Positions 8,426-15,455 of a DNA stretch of 35,922 nucleotides are shown piece by piece; position 1 is the first letter of the stretch; each line of letters starts with the position of its first letter. Source of the DNA: Salinispora cortesiana (GTDB lineage Bacteria; Actinomycetota; Actinomycetes; Mycobacteriales; Micromonosporaceae); NCBI RefSeq assembly GCF_000484695.1, contig NZ_AXVR01000047.1, positions 1-35,922 on the forward strand, read 5' to 3'. A model generated the notes under the pieces. The model was not told where the DNA came from. It saw only the letters and a program-made list of their open reading frames with translations, and searched no databases. The position numbers and the translations under genes are program-made.

Positions 8426-9121
8426 GTGGCCCTACAACTCCAGACCCGCGGGTCCGACTCGTCCTGGATTGACGCCGTGTGGTCCGGCACGAGTACCGGG
8501 GTCGTGGAGATGACCTCGGTAGCGACGGTCTGCTGGGGCCTGGTGTTCTGGGAGCGGCAGGGCATCGCGTACGCGGCCATCACCGGACCCGAGACGAAGA
8601 CCAGCGCCGCACCGGTGCCGGAGGGCGCGAGCTTCGTCGGGATCGACTTCGCCGTCGGCACGTCGCTACGGGCCGTGTCGACGCCGGCTCTTGTGGACGG
8701 CGGCGCCGAGCTTCCCGACACCACCCGCCGGACCTTCCGGCTGGCCGGCGTCCGCTGGGAGACTCCCGGCGCGGATGACGCCGAGGCCTTGGTAAACCGC
8801 CTGGTCCGTACGGGAGCCATAGTCCGTGACCCGATCGTCACCGCGGTCCGCCGAGGCCATCGGCCAACGGTTTCGCAGCGGACCGTCGAACGTCGATTCC
8901 GAGCGGCGACCGGGCTCACCCAGGGCGCCGTACGGCAGGTCGAACGGGTACGCGAGGCGGCGGCACTCCTGGCCGCCGCCGCCCCGGTAGCCGATGTCGT
9001 CTCCCGGCTCGAGTACGTCGACGAGCCGCACCTGGCTCGTGCGCTGCGCCGGTACGTGGGCCGTACGGCGCGGCAACTCCGCGCGGGCGCTGGCGGCCCG
9101 ATCGCCCTGGAGCTGGGTTAG
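8426..9121 (+). CDS. AraC-type helix-turn-helix transcriptional regulator
   Basis: Protein of 231 residues. The C-terminal third (about 150-225) has the two-helix-turn-helix AraC/XylS arrangement: SQRTVERRFRAATG (first recognition region), then VADVVSRLEYVDEPHLARALRRYVG (second). The N-terminal half is a short beta-rich effector domain (AAPVPEGASFVGIDF...), as in small actinobacterial AraC proteins related to the DUF6597 type; no ligand can be inferred. The GTG start at 8426 lacks a Shine-Dalgarno and follows TATCCT by six bases. Its TAG stop overlaps the TAA stop of the convergent reductase gene, so the two may affect each other's expression. The reductase is a possible but unproven target. 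Confidence 0.8.
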   Translation: MALQLQTRGSDSSWIDAVWSGTSTGVVEMTSVATVCWGLVFWERQGIAYAAITGPETKTSAAPVPEGASFVGIDFAVGTSLRAVSTPALVDGGAELPDTTRRTFRLAGVRWETPGADDAEALVNRLVRTGAIVRDPIVTAVRRGHRPTVSQRTVERRFRAATGLTQGAVRQVERVREAAALLAAAAPVADVVSRLEYVDEPHLARALRRYVGRTARQLRAGAGGPIALELG

Positions 9122-9696
9122 CGGACGACGTCGTAGAGCAGCTTGACGACACCGTTCGGGTAGGCCGCGGTGTCCCGCAGACGTAGTACCTGTTTGGCCT
9201 TGTCCGCCGTGCTGAACAGGCTCTTCCCGGCGCCGAGCAGGAGTGGGAAGCAGAGCAGGTGGTACCGGTCGATCAACCCGGCGTCGGAGAGCCGTCGGGC
9301 GAGCTCCGCGCTGCCATGGATGAATATCGCGTCGCCCTCGCGCTGCTTGAGCTCGACAACCTCGTCGGTTGATCGTAGGACCGTCGTCGGTCCCCATCCC
9401 GGGACGAGGGCGTCGTCGGGCAGCGTGGTCGAGACGACATACTTGGGTAGTTCCCGGTAGTCAGCGTGGTCGTCCGAGTCGCGCCAGATCGGCGCGAACG
9501 CCTTGTAGCTTCGGCGGCCGAACATCAGCGCCGAGGTCTCCTGGAGCTCCTCGCCCTTGAGCGAGAAGACCTCGGGTAGGAATTCGATGTCCTTGAACAC
9601 CCAACCGCCGCTGCGGTGCTCCTCACCCGGCCCGCCGCCGGGGGAGTCCAAGACGCCGTCGAGCGAGATGAACCCGGTGTAGACCAGCTCACGCAT
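9118..9696 (-). CDS. Dihydrofolate reductase-like (RibD C-terminal domain) protein
   Basis: 192-residue single-domain protein of the RibD_C/YyaP-YwjB type, a dihydrofolate-reductase fold that binds NAD(P)H. The family pattern is seen in order: MRELVYTGFISLDGVLDSPG at the N terminus (catalytic-site Asp), ALMFGRRSYKAFAPIW, YVVSTTL, AIFIHGSAELARRL (the dinucleotide-binding turn) and DRYHLLCFPLLLGAGKSLF. Such proteins are common in actinomycetes and their substrates are mostly unknown. ATG 9696 is chosen over the ATG 15 bases upstream because GGGAG (complement of 9705-9709) is 8 bases away. Its stop codon overlaps that of the AraC-type gene. Confidence 0.85.
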   Translation of the reverse strand: MRELVYTGFISLDGVLDSPGGGPGEEHRSGGWVFKDIEFLPEVFSLKGEELQETSALMFGRRSYKAFAPIWRDSDDHADYRELPKYVVSTTLPDDALVPGWGPTTVLRSTDEVVELKQREGDAIFIHGSAELARRLSDAGLIDRYHLLCFPLLLGAGKSLFSTADKAKQVLRLRDTAAYPNGVVKLLYDVVR

Positions 9697-9862
9697 GTCT
9701 CGTGCTCCCATGGGTAGGCGACCAGCGTCACCATGTCGATCGAACAGCCGTGGTGCCGGGCCGACGCACCGTGGTGGAGCGCGCCGCCCATGCTAGGCAC
9801 CGCCACCGTCGGGGTCTTGGACGAAAACGACGGCTGCTGCGCGCCCGGGTTGCCACGATCCG

Positions 9863-9868
9863 TACCGT
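9863..9868 (+). promoter_or_regulatory. -10 hexamer of a leaderless promoter
   Basis: TACCGT ends seven bases before ATG 9876, with no proper Shine-Dalgarno between them. It fits the leaderless spacing seen at several other genes in the window. Confidence 0.45.
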
Positions 9869-9875
9869 TGGCAGG

Positions 9876-10715
9876 ATGCAGCAGTCCGAACCGGCGGTCA
9901 TCCGACGTGTGGTGTCAGCGGCTGAGGGGCGAGCGGCGAGCCGACAGTGGTGGGACCAGGACGCAGACAGCTATCAGGCGGAGCACGGCGCGTTTCTCGG
10001 GGACGTTGATCTCGTGTGGTGTCCCGAGGGGTTGCGGGAGGCGGAGGCGAGGCTGCTCGGTGCCGTGGCCGGGACTCGGGTCCTGGAGCTGGGCTGTGGC
10101 GCGGCCGCGGGCTCCCGCTGGCTGGACGGGCAGGGGGCAAAGGTTACGGCTCTCGACCTGTCCGCCGGCATGTTGCGGCAGGCTCGGCTGGCCGCCGAGC
10201 GCTCGGGCGTGCAGGTGCCACTCGTACAGGCTGACGCCCTGGCGTTGCCGTTCGGGCCGGGCGTCTTCGATACCGTGCATTCCGCGTTTGGTGCGGTTCC
10301 GTTCGTCGCGGACTCGGCGACGCTGATGCGCGAGGTGTTTCGGGTACTGCGACCCGGCGGAGCCTGGGTTTTCGCGGTTACCCATCCGTTGCGCTGGGTC
10401 TTCTTGGATGACGCCGGCGAGGGCGGCCTGGTCGCGGTGCACTCCTACTTCGACCGCCGCCCTTACGTGGAAGAGGATTCGGCGGGAGCGCCGACCTACA
10501 TTGAGGCGCACCGCACCGTCGGCGACCGGATCCGGGAACTGAGTGCCGCCGGCTTCGTCCTTCGCGACCTGGTGGAACCGGAGTGGCCGCCGGGGCACGA
10601 AGAAACCTGGGGCCAGTGGAGCCCGTTGCGGGGCCGGCTGATCCCGGGCACCGCCATCTTCGTCGCCGAGCGGCCCGCCACCGATGACCCAGCGGCAGAA
10701 GCGTGGTCTTGGTAA
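9876..10715 (+). CDS. Class I SAM-dependent methyltransferase
   Basis: 279-residue cytoplasmic protein with a Methyltransf_11-type Rossmann fold. Motif I is RVLELGCGAAAGSRWL (SAM-binding glycine loop, about residues 70-85). LDLSAGMLRQAR supplies the acidic residue for the ribose (about 97), VQADALALPFG is motif III and FDTVHSAFGAVPF is motif IV. The post-core LREVFRVLRPGGAWVFAVTH is typical of small-molecule methyltransferases. A later segment rich in aromatic residues probably caps the substrate pocket. The substrate is unknown. ATG 9876 follows TACCGT by seven bases; the open frame extends upstream, but that part is low-complexity Arg-rich sequence crossing the promoter. It is transcribed away from the reductase gene. 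Confidence 0.85.
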   Translation: MQQSEPAVIRRVVSAAEGRAASRQWWDQDADSYQAEHGAFLGDVDLVWCPEGLREAEARLLGAVAGTRVLELGCGAAAGSRWLDGQGAKVTALDLSAGMLRQARLAAERSGVQVPLVQADALALPFGPGVFDTVHSAFGAVPFVADSATLMREVFRVLRPGGAWVFAVTHPLRWVFLDDAGEGGLVAVHSYFDRRPYVEEDSAGAPTYIEAHRTVGDRIRELSAAGFVLRDLVEPEWPPGHEETWGQWSPLRGRLIPGTAIFVAERPATDDPAAEAWSW

Positions 10716-11073
10716 CGAGCGGGCGAGGGAGCGGCCTCGGTGCTGCAGTGCGCGCCTGCTGGGCTGGTACCGGTGGGGCCGGTGTGATTCGGGCGACAGG
10801 CCGGGCGCGTTATTCGACGATAATCCGCTTTTGCAGGTGGCGCGATGGTGAGTGGGTGGGAGGCCTTGCACGCTGTGGTAATGCAGAGGGTAGGCTAGAC
10901 GACGCGCTCGCGGATTGTGTACCTCGGTAGGGAGCAGGTGCGCGGTCGACGGAGCCACATCATGATCCCGCGCAGTGATCGTTCGGTGTGTCCGGCGGCG
11001 GGTCCGTTTGCGCGAATAGGTCACCGCGGCTCACATCCGTGATGACAACCATCCGACCGGAGCAACCGCCCAC
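10716..11073 (+). promoter_or_regulatory. rpsA upstream region with putative promoter
   Basis: A 358-bp gene-free stretch. It contains TTGCAC (10866-10871) and TAGGCT (10891-10896), 19 bp apart, a plausible housekeeping promoter. That would leave an mRNA leader of about 170 bases. A weak stem could form within it (GCGCGG near 10940 with CCGCGC near 10970), and a GGAG lies 11 bases before the rpsA ATG. A leader of this length could carry S1 autoregulation, but I see no recognisable element. No supportable gene lies here. Confidence 0.45.
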
Positions 11074-12555
11074 ATGACGAGCAGCATCGAGGCCCCCTCG
11101 AGCGCCACCAAGGTCACCGTCGACGATCTCGGCAGCGAAGAGGCTTTCCTCGCCGCGATCGACGAGACCATCAAGTACTTCAATGACGGCGACATTGTCG
11201 AAGGCACCGTCGTCAAGGTCGATCGGGACGAGGTCCTGCTCGACATCGGCTACAAGACCGAGGGCGTCATCCCCTCTCGGGAGCTGTCGATCAAGCACGA
11301 CGTGGACCCCGCCGAGGTCGTCTCGGTCGGTGACCACATCGAGGCCCTTGTTCTCCAGAAGGAGGACAAGGAGGGGCGGCTGATCCTCTCGAAGAAGCGG
11401 GCGCAGTACGAGCGCGCCTGGGGCACCATCGAGAAGATCAAGGACGAGGACGGCGTGGTCCGTGGCTCGGTCATCGAGGTGGTCAAGGGCGGCCTGATCC
11501 TCGACATCGGGCTGCGCGGCTTCCTGCCGGCCTCCCTGGTCGAGATGCGTCGGGTGCGGGACCTCCAGCCGTACGTCGGCCGCGAGCTCGAGGCCAAGAT
11601 CATTGAGCTGGACAAGAACCGCAACAACGTGGTCCTGTCCCGCCGGGCCTGGCTCGAGCAGACGCAGTCCGAGGTGCGCACCGAGTTCCTCAACAAGCTG
11701 CAGAAGGGGCAGGTCCGGAAGGGCGTTGTCTCCTCGATCGTCAACTTCGGCGCCTTCGTCGACCTGGGCGGCGTGGACGGCCTGGTGCACGTCTCCGAGC
11801 TCTCCTGGAAGCACATCGATCACCCGTCCGAGGTGGTCGAGGTGGGCCAGGAGGTCGAGGTCGAGGTCCTCGACGTCGACCTGGACCGCGAGCGGGTCTC
11901 GCTGTCGCTGAAGGCGACCCAGGAGGACCCGTGGCGTCAGTTCGCCCGCACCCACGCGATCCAGCAGATCGTGCCCGGTAAGGTCACCAAGCTGGTGCCG
12001 TTCGGCGCGTTCGTCCGGGTCGACGACGGCATCGAGGGTCTGGTCCACATCTCCGAGCTGGCCGAGCGCCACGTGGAGATCCCGGAGCAGGTCGTCCAGG
12101 TCGGCTCCGAGGTCATGGTCAAGGTCATCGACATCGACCTGGAGCGGCGCCGGATCTCGCTGTCGCTCAAGCAGGCCAACGAGGGCTTCGTCGAGGGCGA
12201 GGAGCACTTCGACCCGACCCTTTACGGCATGGCGGCGACCTACGACGCCGAGGGCAACTACATCTACCCCGAGGGCTTCGACCCCGAGACGGGCGAGTGG
12301 CTCGAGGGCTACGAGAAGCAGCGCGAGACCTGGGAGCAGCAGTACGCCGAGGCGCGTCAGCGTTGGGAGGCCCACCAGAAGCAGGTGCAGGCATCCCGCG
12401 CCGCCGACGCCGAGGCTGCGGCCAACCCGCCGGCCGTCGGCCCGACCACCACGACGACCGCGGCTCCGAGCCGGCAGGCGGAGGAGCCGTCCGGCACCCT
12501 CGCCACCGACGAGGCGCTCGCCGCCCTGCGGGAGAAGCTCGCCGGCGGCAAGTGA
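11074..12555 (+). CDS. rpsA: 30S ribosomal protein S1
   Basis: RNA-binding ribosomal protein that helps dock mRNA on the 30S subunit. It has 493 residues with four S1 (OB-fold) repeats at about 38-108, 124-192, 209-278 and 294-363, the four-repeat form of actinobacteria rather than six as in E. coli. Repeats three and four are the most canonical (VVSSIVNFGAFVDLGGVDGLVH and VTKLVPFGAFVRVDDGIEGLVH). After the last repeat, an acidic/aromatic stretch (about 364-430) leads to an Ala/Thr/Pro-rich, probably disordered tail. In M. tuberculosis the S1 C-terminal region has been discussed in connection with pyrazinoic acid and trans-translation. ATG 11074 has GGAG 11 bases upstream. Two hairpins follow the stop. 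Confidence 0.97.
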   Translation: MTSSIEAPSSATKVTVDDLGSEEAFLAAIDETIKYFNDGDIVEGTVVKVDRDEVLLDIGYKTEGVIPSRELSIKHDVDPAEVVSVGDHIEALVLQKEDKEGRLILSKKRAQYERAWGTIEKIKDEDGVVRGSVIEVVKGGLILDIGLRGFLPASLVEMRRVRDLQPYVGRELEAKIIELDKNRNNVVLSRRAWLEQTQSEVRTEFLNKLQKGQVRKGVVSSIVNFGAFVDLGGVDGLVHVSELSWKHIDHPSEVVEVGQEVEVEVLDVDLDRERVSLSLKATQEDPWRQFARTHAIQQIVPGKVTKLVPFGAFVRVDDGIEGLVHISELAERHVEIPEQVVQVGSEVMVKVIDIDLERRRISLSLKQANEGFVEGEEHFDPTLYGMAATYDAEGNYIYPEGFDPETGEWLEGYEKQRETWEQQYAEARQRWEAHQKQVQASRAADAEAAANPPAVGPTTTTTAAPSRQAEEPSGTLATDEALAALREKLAGGK

Positions 12556-12561
12556 TCCAAG

Positions 12562-12592
12562 GGCTCTGGCCGCCCCGCGGCGAACCAGAGCC
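12562..12592 (+). terminator. First hairpin after rpsA
   Basis: GGCTCTGG (12562-12569) pairs with CCAGAGCC (12585-12592). Inside, CGCC (12571-12574) pairs with GGCG (12579-12582). It starts seven bases after the rpsA stop and probably protects the 3' end or acts with the following terminator. Confidence 0.6.
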
Positions 12593-12604
12593 GGTACTAA
12601 CGAC

Positions 12605-12650
12605 GGGCCCCGCCTGGTGATCGACAGATCGCCGGCGGGGCCCCGCCGTT
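12605..12650 (+). terminator. Strong intrinsic terminator of rpsA
   Basis: A 10-bp GC stem (12605-12614 with 12634-12643) continues, after a single bulged T, into 7 more pairs (12616-12622 with 12627-12633, one G-U), closing a GACA loop. A short T-run (GTTT) follows. It separates rpsA from coaE. Confidence 0.85.
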
Positions 12651-12716
12651 TCTGCCGACGGGGGATGAGCCGGGACCGGTGTGGCGTGCTGGCGACTGAT
12701 CCGGTTGACTGGTCCG

Positions 12717-13697
12717 GTGCTGATGGTGGGACTGACCGGTGGGATCGGCGCGGGCAAGAGCGCCGTAGCGGCCCGGCTGGCGGGGCTGGGCGCGGTGATC
12801 GTGGACGCCGACCGGCTCTCCCGCGAGGTGGTGGCGCCGGGCACCGAAGGGCTCGCCGAGATCGTCGACACCTTCGGTGATCGGGTGCTCGGCCCCGACG
12901 GGGCGCTCGATCGGGCGGCGCTCGGTTCCCTGGTCTTCACCGACGAACCGGGTCGCCGCGCCCTGGAGGCGATCATCCACCCGCGGGTCCGGACCCGCAC
13001 GGCCGAGCTGGTAGCCGCGGCGCCACCCGACGCGGTCGTCGTCAACGACGTACCGCTGCTGGTCGAGTCGGGGCTCGCGCCCACGTACCACCTGGTGATC
13101 GTGGTGCAGACGGCCCTGTCGATTCGACTGGAGCGGTTGACCCGCGACCGGGGGATGACGCCGGCCGAGGCGCGGCGGCGGATCGCCGCGCAGGCCGACG
13201 ACGCTCATCGCCGAGCGGCAGCGGACGTGTTGCTGACCAACGACGGAACCCGCGACGAGCTACACCGCGCGGTTGACGCGCTCTGGGCCGACCGGCTGCT
13301 GCCCTACGCGGTCAATCTCCGCGACCGGCGGGTGGCCCAGCCGCCCCGGCCCGAGCGCGTCCAGGCCGACCCGAGCTGGCCCGAGCAGTACGCTCGGCTG
13401 GCCGCCCGGATCCGTCGCGCTGTCACCCCAGCGGACCTGCGGATCGCCCACATCGGCTCGACGGCGGTTCCGGAACCCGACCCGGTGGACGTGATCGAGA
13501 TCCAGCTCACCGTGCCGTGCCTTGGTGACGCGGACGGAGCGTTGGCCGAACAGCTCGCGGACGCGGGGTTTCCCCGGCTGCCCGAGACGGGGCGGGATAC
13601 GCCACGCTGGCCGGAACGGGTGCACGGCAGTGCCGACCCGGCGCGCCCGGTGCGCCTCTACGTCCGGGAGGCGGGCTGGCCCGGTGGACGGCCGTGA
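12717..13697 (+). CDS. coaE: Dephospho-CoA kinase with C-terminal GrpB-like (UPF0157) domain, shortened
   Basis: The kinase phosphorylates the 3'-OH of the dephospho-CoA ribose, the last step of coenzyme A synthesis. P-loop GLTGGIGAGKSAVA (about residues 5-18), substrate-binding DADRLSREVV, HPRVR and VVNDVPLLVESGL are all present in the first 200 residues. From about residue 205 a second domain resembles GrpB/UPF0157 (DPSWPEQYARLAARIRRA..., then HIGSTAVPEPD). From memory M. tuberculosis CoaE has the same fusion but is about 407 residues; here the protein is 326 and stops after VREAGWPGGRP, where GrpB domains normally continue for some 60 residues. GTG 12717 aligns best with family N termini; ATG 12723 is an alternative. 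It converges on 13730-15163. Confidence 0.92.
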   Translation: MLMVGLTGGIGAGKSAVAARLAGLGAVIVDADRLSREVVAPGTEGLAEIVDTFGDRVLGPDGALDRAALGSLVFTDEPGRRALEAIIHPRVRTRTAELVAAAPPDAVVVNDVPLLVESGLAPTYHLVIVVQTALSIRLERLTRDRGMTPAEARRRIAAQADDAHRRAAADVLLTNDGTRDELHRAVDALWADRLLPYAVNLRDRRVAQPPRPERVQADPSWPEQYARLAARIRRAVTPADLRIAHIGSTAVPEPDPVDVIEIQLTVPCLGDADGALAEQLADAGFPRLPETGRDTPRWPERVHGSADPARPVRLYVREAGWPGGRP

Positions 13698-13729
13698 CGA
13701 GCATCGCCCGGCCGGTGCACGTCGAGGGG

Positions 13730-15163
13730 TCAGCTGGCGGCGCCGTCGTCGAATATGAGGTCCACCTGCGCCCAGGTCCCGGCCGCCGTCGCGAGCTGGA
13801 GCCGGTGGGGGAGCCCGGATCGGTCGAGCCAGTAGCGAATCGGTTTGCCGACGGCCGCCACCACCTCGACCACGTCGAGTTCGGTGTCGGCCAGCCGATC
13901 GCCCCGAATCCGTCGCGCCGTGCCCTCTTCGGCGGGGGTCGCCGCGCGCAGCGCGGCGTCAAGCAGGGCTGCGAGCCCGGCGTCGGGAGCGGGCTCCCAG
14001 CCGGTGGTGGGGATGGGCAGCGGTGGCTGCACGGGGTCCACACCGGAGTTGATGGCTGCTGGTAGCTCGGTTTGGGTGGTGCGCCCACGTTCGTGCCGGA
14101 TCAGGGTTCGCCGACGTGGGGAGTCAAGGTCATCCACCGCGAGGTATGCGCTGCGTCGGCTCCAGTTGATCCATCCTGTCCCCCGAAGGTTGGCTGCCGA
14201 GCCGAGTAGCGCGGTGAGCGTGGCTCGCGTCTCGCCCGCGGTGCGGAGTTGGGTGGGGAGTGACGCCAGGCGGCGGCGTTCGGCAGCACTGAGTGGCCGG
14301 GGGGTGCCGGCCTGCCCACCGAGGGCCTCCACCGGACGTAGCGTCGGTCGGTCGGCGCGGTTCAGTCGTACGGTGACCGGGCCGAGGTCGGGAAGCTGGG
14401 CCTCTAGTCGGTGTAGCCGCGCCTCCCGATCAACCCACCAGTGGACATCGGTGGCGGACGGGGTTGGTGCACCGGGTTGGGCCGGCGGTAGCCCGGCGGC
14501 GAGGACGTCTGTCCCACCGGCGCTGGCGATCCACCGTGCGGTCTCCCGCGCCGGTGGGTCGGCTCGGTCGGTGGCGAGCGCGAAGAGCAGGTCGAGCAGT
14601 GGCCGGAGGTGGTCGGTAGCCGGCGGCGTCGCCAGCCGCCAGCCATCGGCGGGGGGTACCAGAGGCGGGGGCGCTGGTGACAGGGGCGCCGGGGTGGTGT
14701 GGTCCGGGCGGAGCAGCAGCACTGTGGGCGTCGCCTGGAGTAGACCCTGTTGGGCACCCATGCCCGGACCACCGAGATCGAGGTAGAGCAGCGGGCGGGA
14801 CCAGTCGACCCAGCCGACCAAGTCGGTTCGGGCGGCTCCGGTCCCCGCCGTCAGGTGTACCCCGGCTCGCAGGTCGCGGTAGTTGGTGACCCGTACCGCG
14901 GCGAGTCGGGTTCGCTCGTCGGCGGTTGGCAGGCGGGATGACTCGGCTGGGTCGGGTACCCAGCTCAGCCCGAGGACCAGAGCTGTGGCGGCGAGCAGGG
15001 AAACCGCGGCGAGCGTACGGAGGATGGTCCGGCGGTGGCCGGTGACCCGGGGGAACTGGCCGGTCTGGGTGTCGTCGGAGGCGGTCGAGGCGGACTGGGT
15101 GTGGGGCGGGGGCCGATGCCGGGGAGTGCGGCGGGTACGGCTGGTGCGGGCGGAGGACTCCAC
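13730..15163 (-). CDS. Hypothetical membrane-anchored protein with an internal duplication
   Basis: 477 residues; I do not recognise a family. The N terminus (1-45) is basic, Ser/Thr/Pro/Arg-rich and presumably cytoplasmic. One hydrophobic helix (about 46-67) is followed by an extracytoplasmic part. That part holds two collinear copies of one domain, at about 80-275 and 295-477. Each has, in order, a helical opening (ERTRLAA / ERRRLAS), a GWVDWSRPLLYLDL / GWINWSRRSAYLAV strand pair, a DGWRLATP / TGWEPAPD turn followed by a LLDLLFAL / LLDAALRA helix, and a final WWVDREARLHRLE / YWLDRSGLPHRLQ hairpin. The paired W-V/L-D-R-x-x-x-x-H-R-L endings recall LolA/LppX-type lipid-binding beta sheets, but that is only a suggestion. 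The GTG start has no clear ribosome-binding site; an internal start near residue 40 is possible. Confidence 0.7.
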   Translation of the reverse strand: MESSARTSRTRRTPRHRPPPHTQSASTASDDTQTGQFPRVTGHRRTILRTLAAVSLLAATALVLGLSWVPDPAESSRLPTADERTRLAAVRVTNYRDLRAGVHLTAGTGAARTDLVGWVDWSRPLLYLDLGGPGMGAQQGLLQATPTVLLLRPDHTTPAPLSPAPPPLVPPADGWRLATPPATDHLRPLLDLLFALATDRADPPARETARWIASAGGTDVLAAGLPPAQPGAPTPSATDVHWWVDREARLHRLEAQLPDLGPVTVRLNRADRPTLRPVEALGGQAGTPRPLSAAERRRLASLPTQLRTAGETRATLTALLGSAANLRGTGWINWSRRSAYLAVDDLDSPRRRTLIRHERGRTTQTELPAAINSGVDPVQPPLPIPTTGWEPAPDAGLAALLDAALRAATPAEEGTARRIRGDRLADTELDVVEVVAAVGKPIRYWLDRSGLPHRLQLATAAGTWAQVDLIFDDGAAS

Positions 15164-15426
15164 GGCATGTTGAACGGAGTCGGCCGGTCCCTGGTGACGC
15201 GTGTGTGCGCTCGCGGCGGCCGGTCAGCGCGGTCAGCGCGACCACGTCGGGTGCGCACGCCGGAATCGGGTGCTGCGACCACGTGCCGGGGGTAGGGGGC
15301 CGTCCTGGGCCCGGTGCCGGCCCGGTCGGCCGCCGCGAGCGGCTTACCCGAGAAGCGTAGCTCGCCAGGTGGGGGGCGACAACGAAATATCGAAGCTGAT
15401 CACCGAAGGTTGGTAGTCGCCCCGGA

Positions 15427-15449
15427 GTGTCGGTCACCGAGCGTACGGT
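15427..15449 (+). promoter_or_regulatory. Putative RecA-NDp/PafBC-type damage promoter of uvrB
   Basis: GTGTCGGTC (15427-15435), eight bases, then TACGGT (15444-15449). Compared with the mycobacterial consensus tTGTCRGTG-N8-TAnnnT (from memory), the central seven bases TGTCGGT, the spacing and the -10 all match. The ATG lies six bases after the -10 with no Shine-Dalgarno, so a leaderless transcript is likely. No LexA-box (GAAC-N4-GTTC) is visible upstream. Confidence 0.65.
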
Positions 15450-15455
15450 GGGGCC

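Noticed and set aside
10960..12375. 471-codon minus-strand open frame opposite rpsA
   Set aside because: A Leu/Val/Asp-rich shadow of the GC-biased rpsA codons, with no recognisable domain or ribosome-binding site.
15222..15239. Tandem GGTCAGCGC in the gap before uvrB
   Set aside because: Only two 9-bp units in simple GC-rich sequence; likely chance.
15380..15426. LexA box upstream of uvrB
   Set aside because: CGAAATATCGAAG looked suggestive, but there is no GAAC-N4-GTTC pair.
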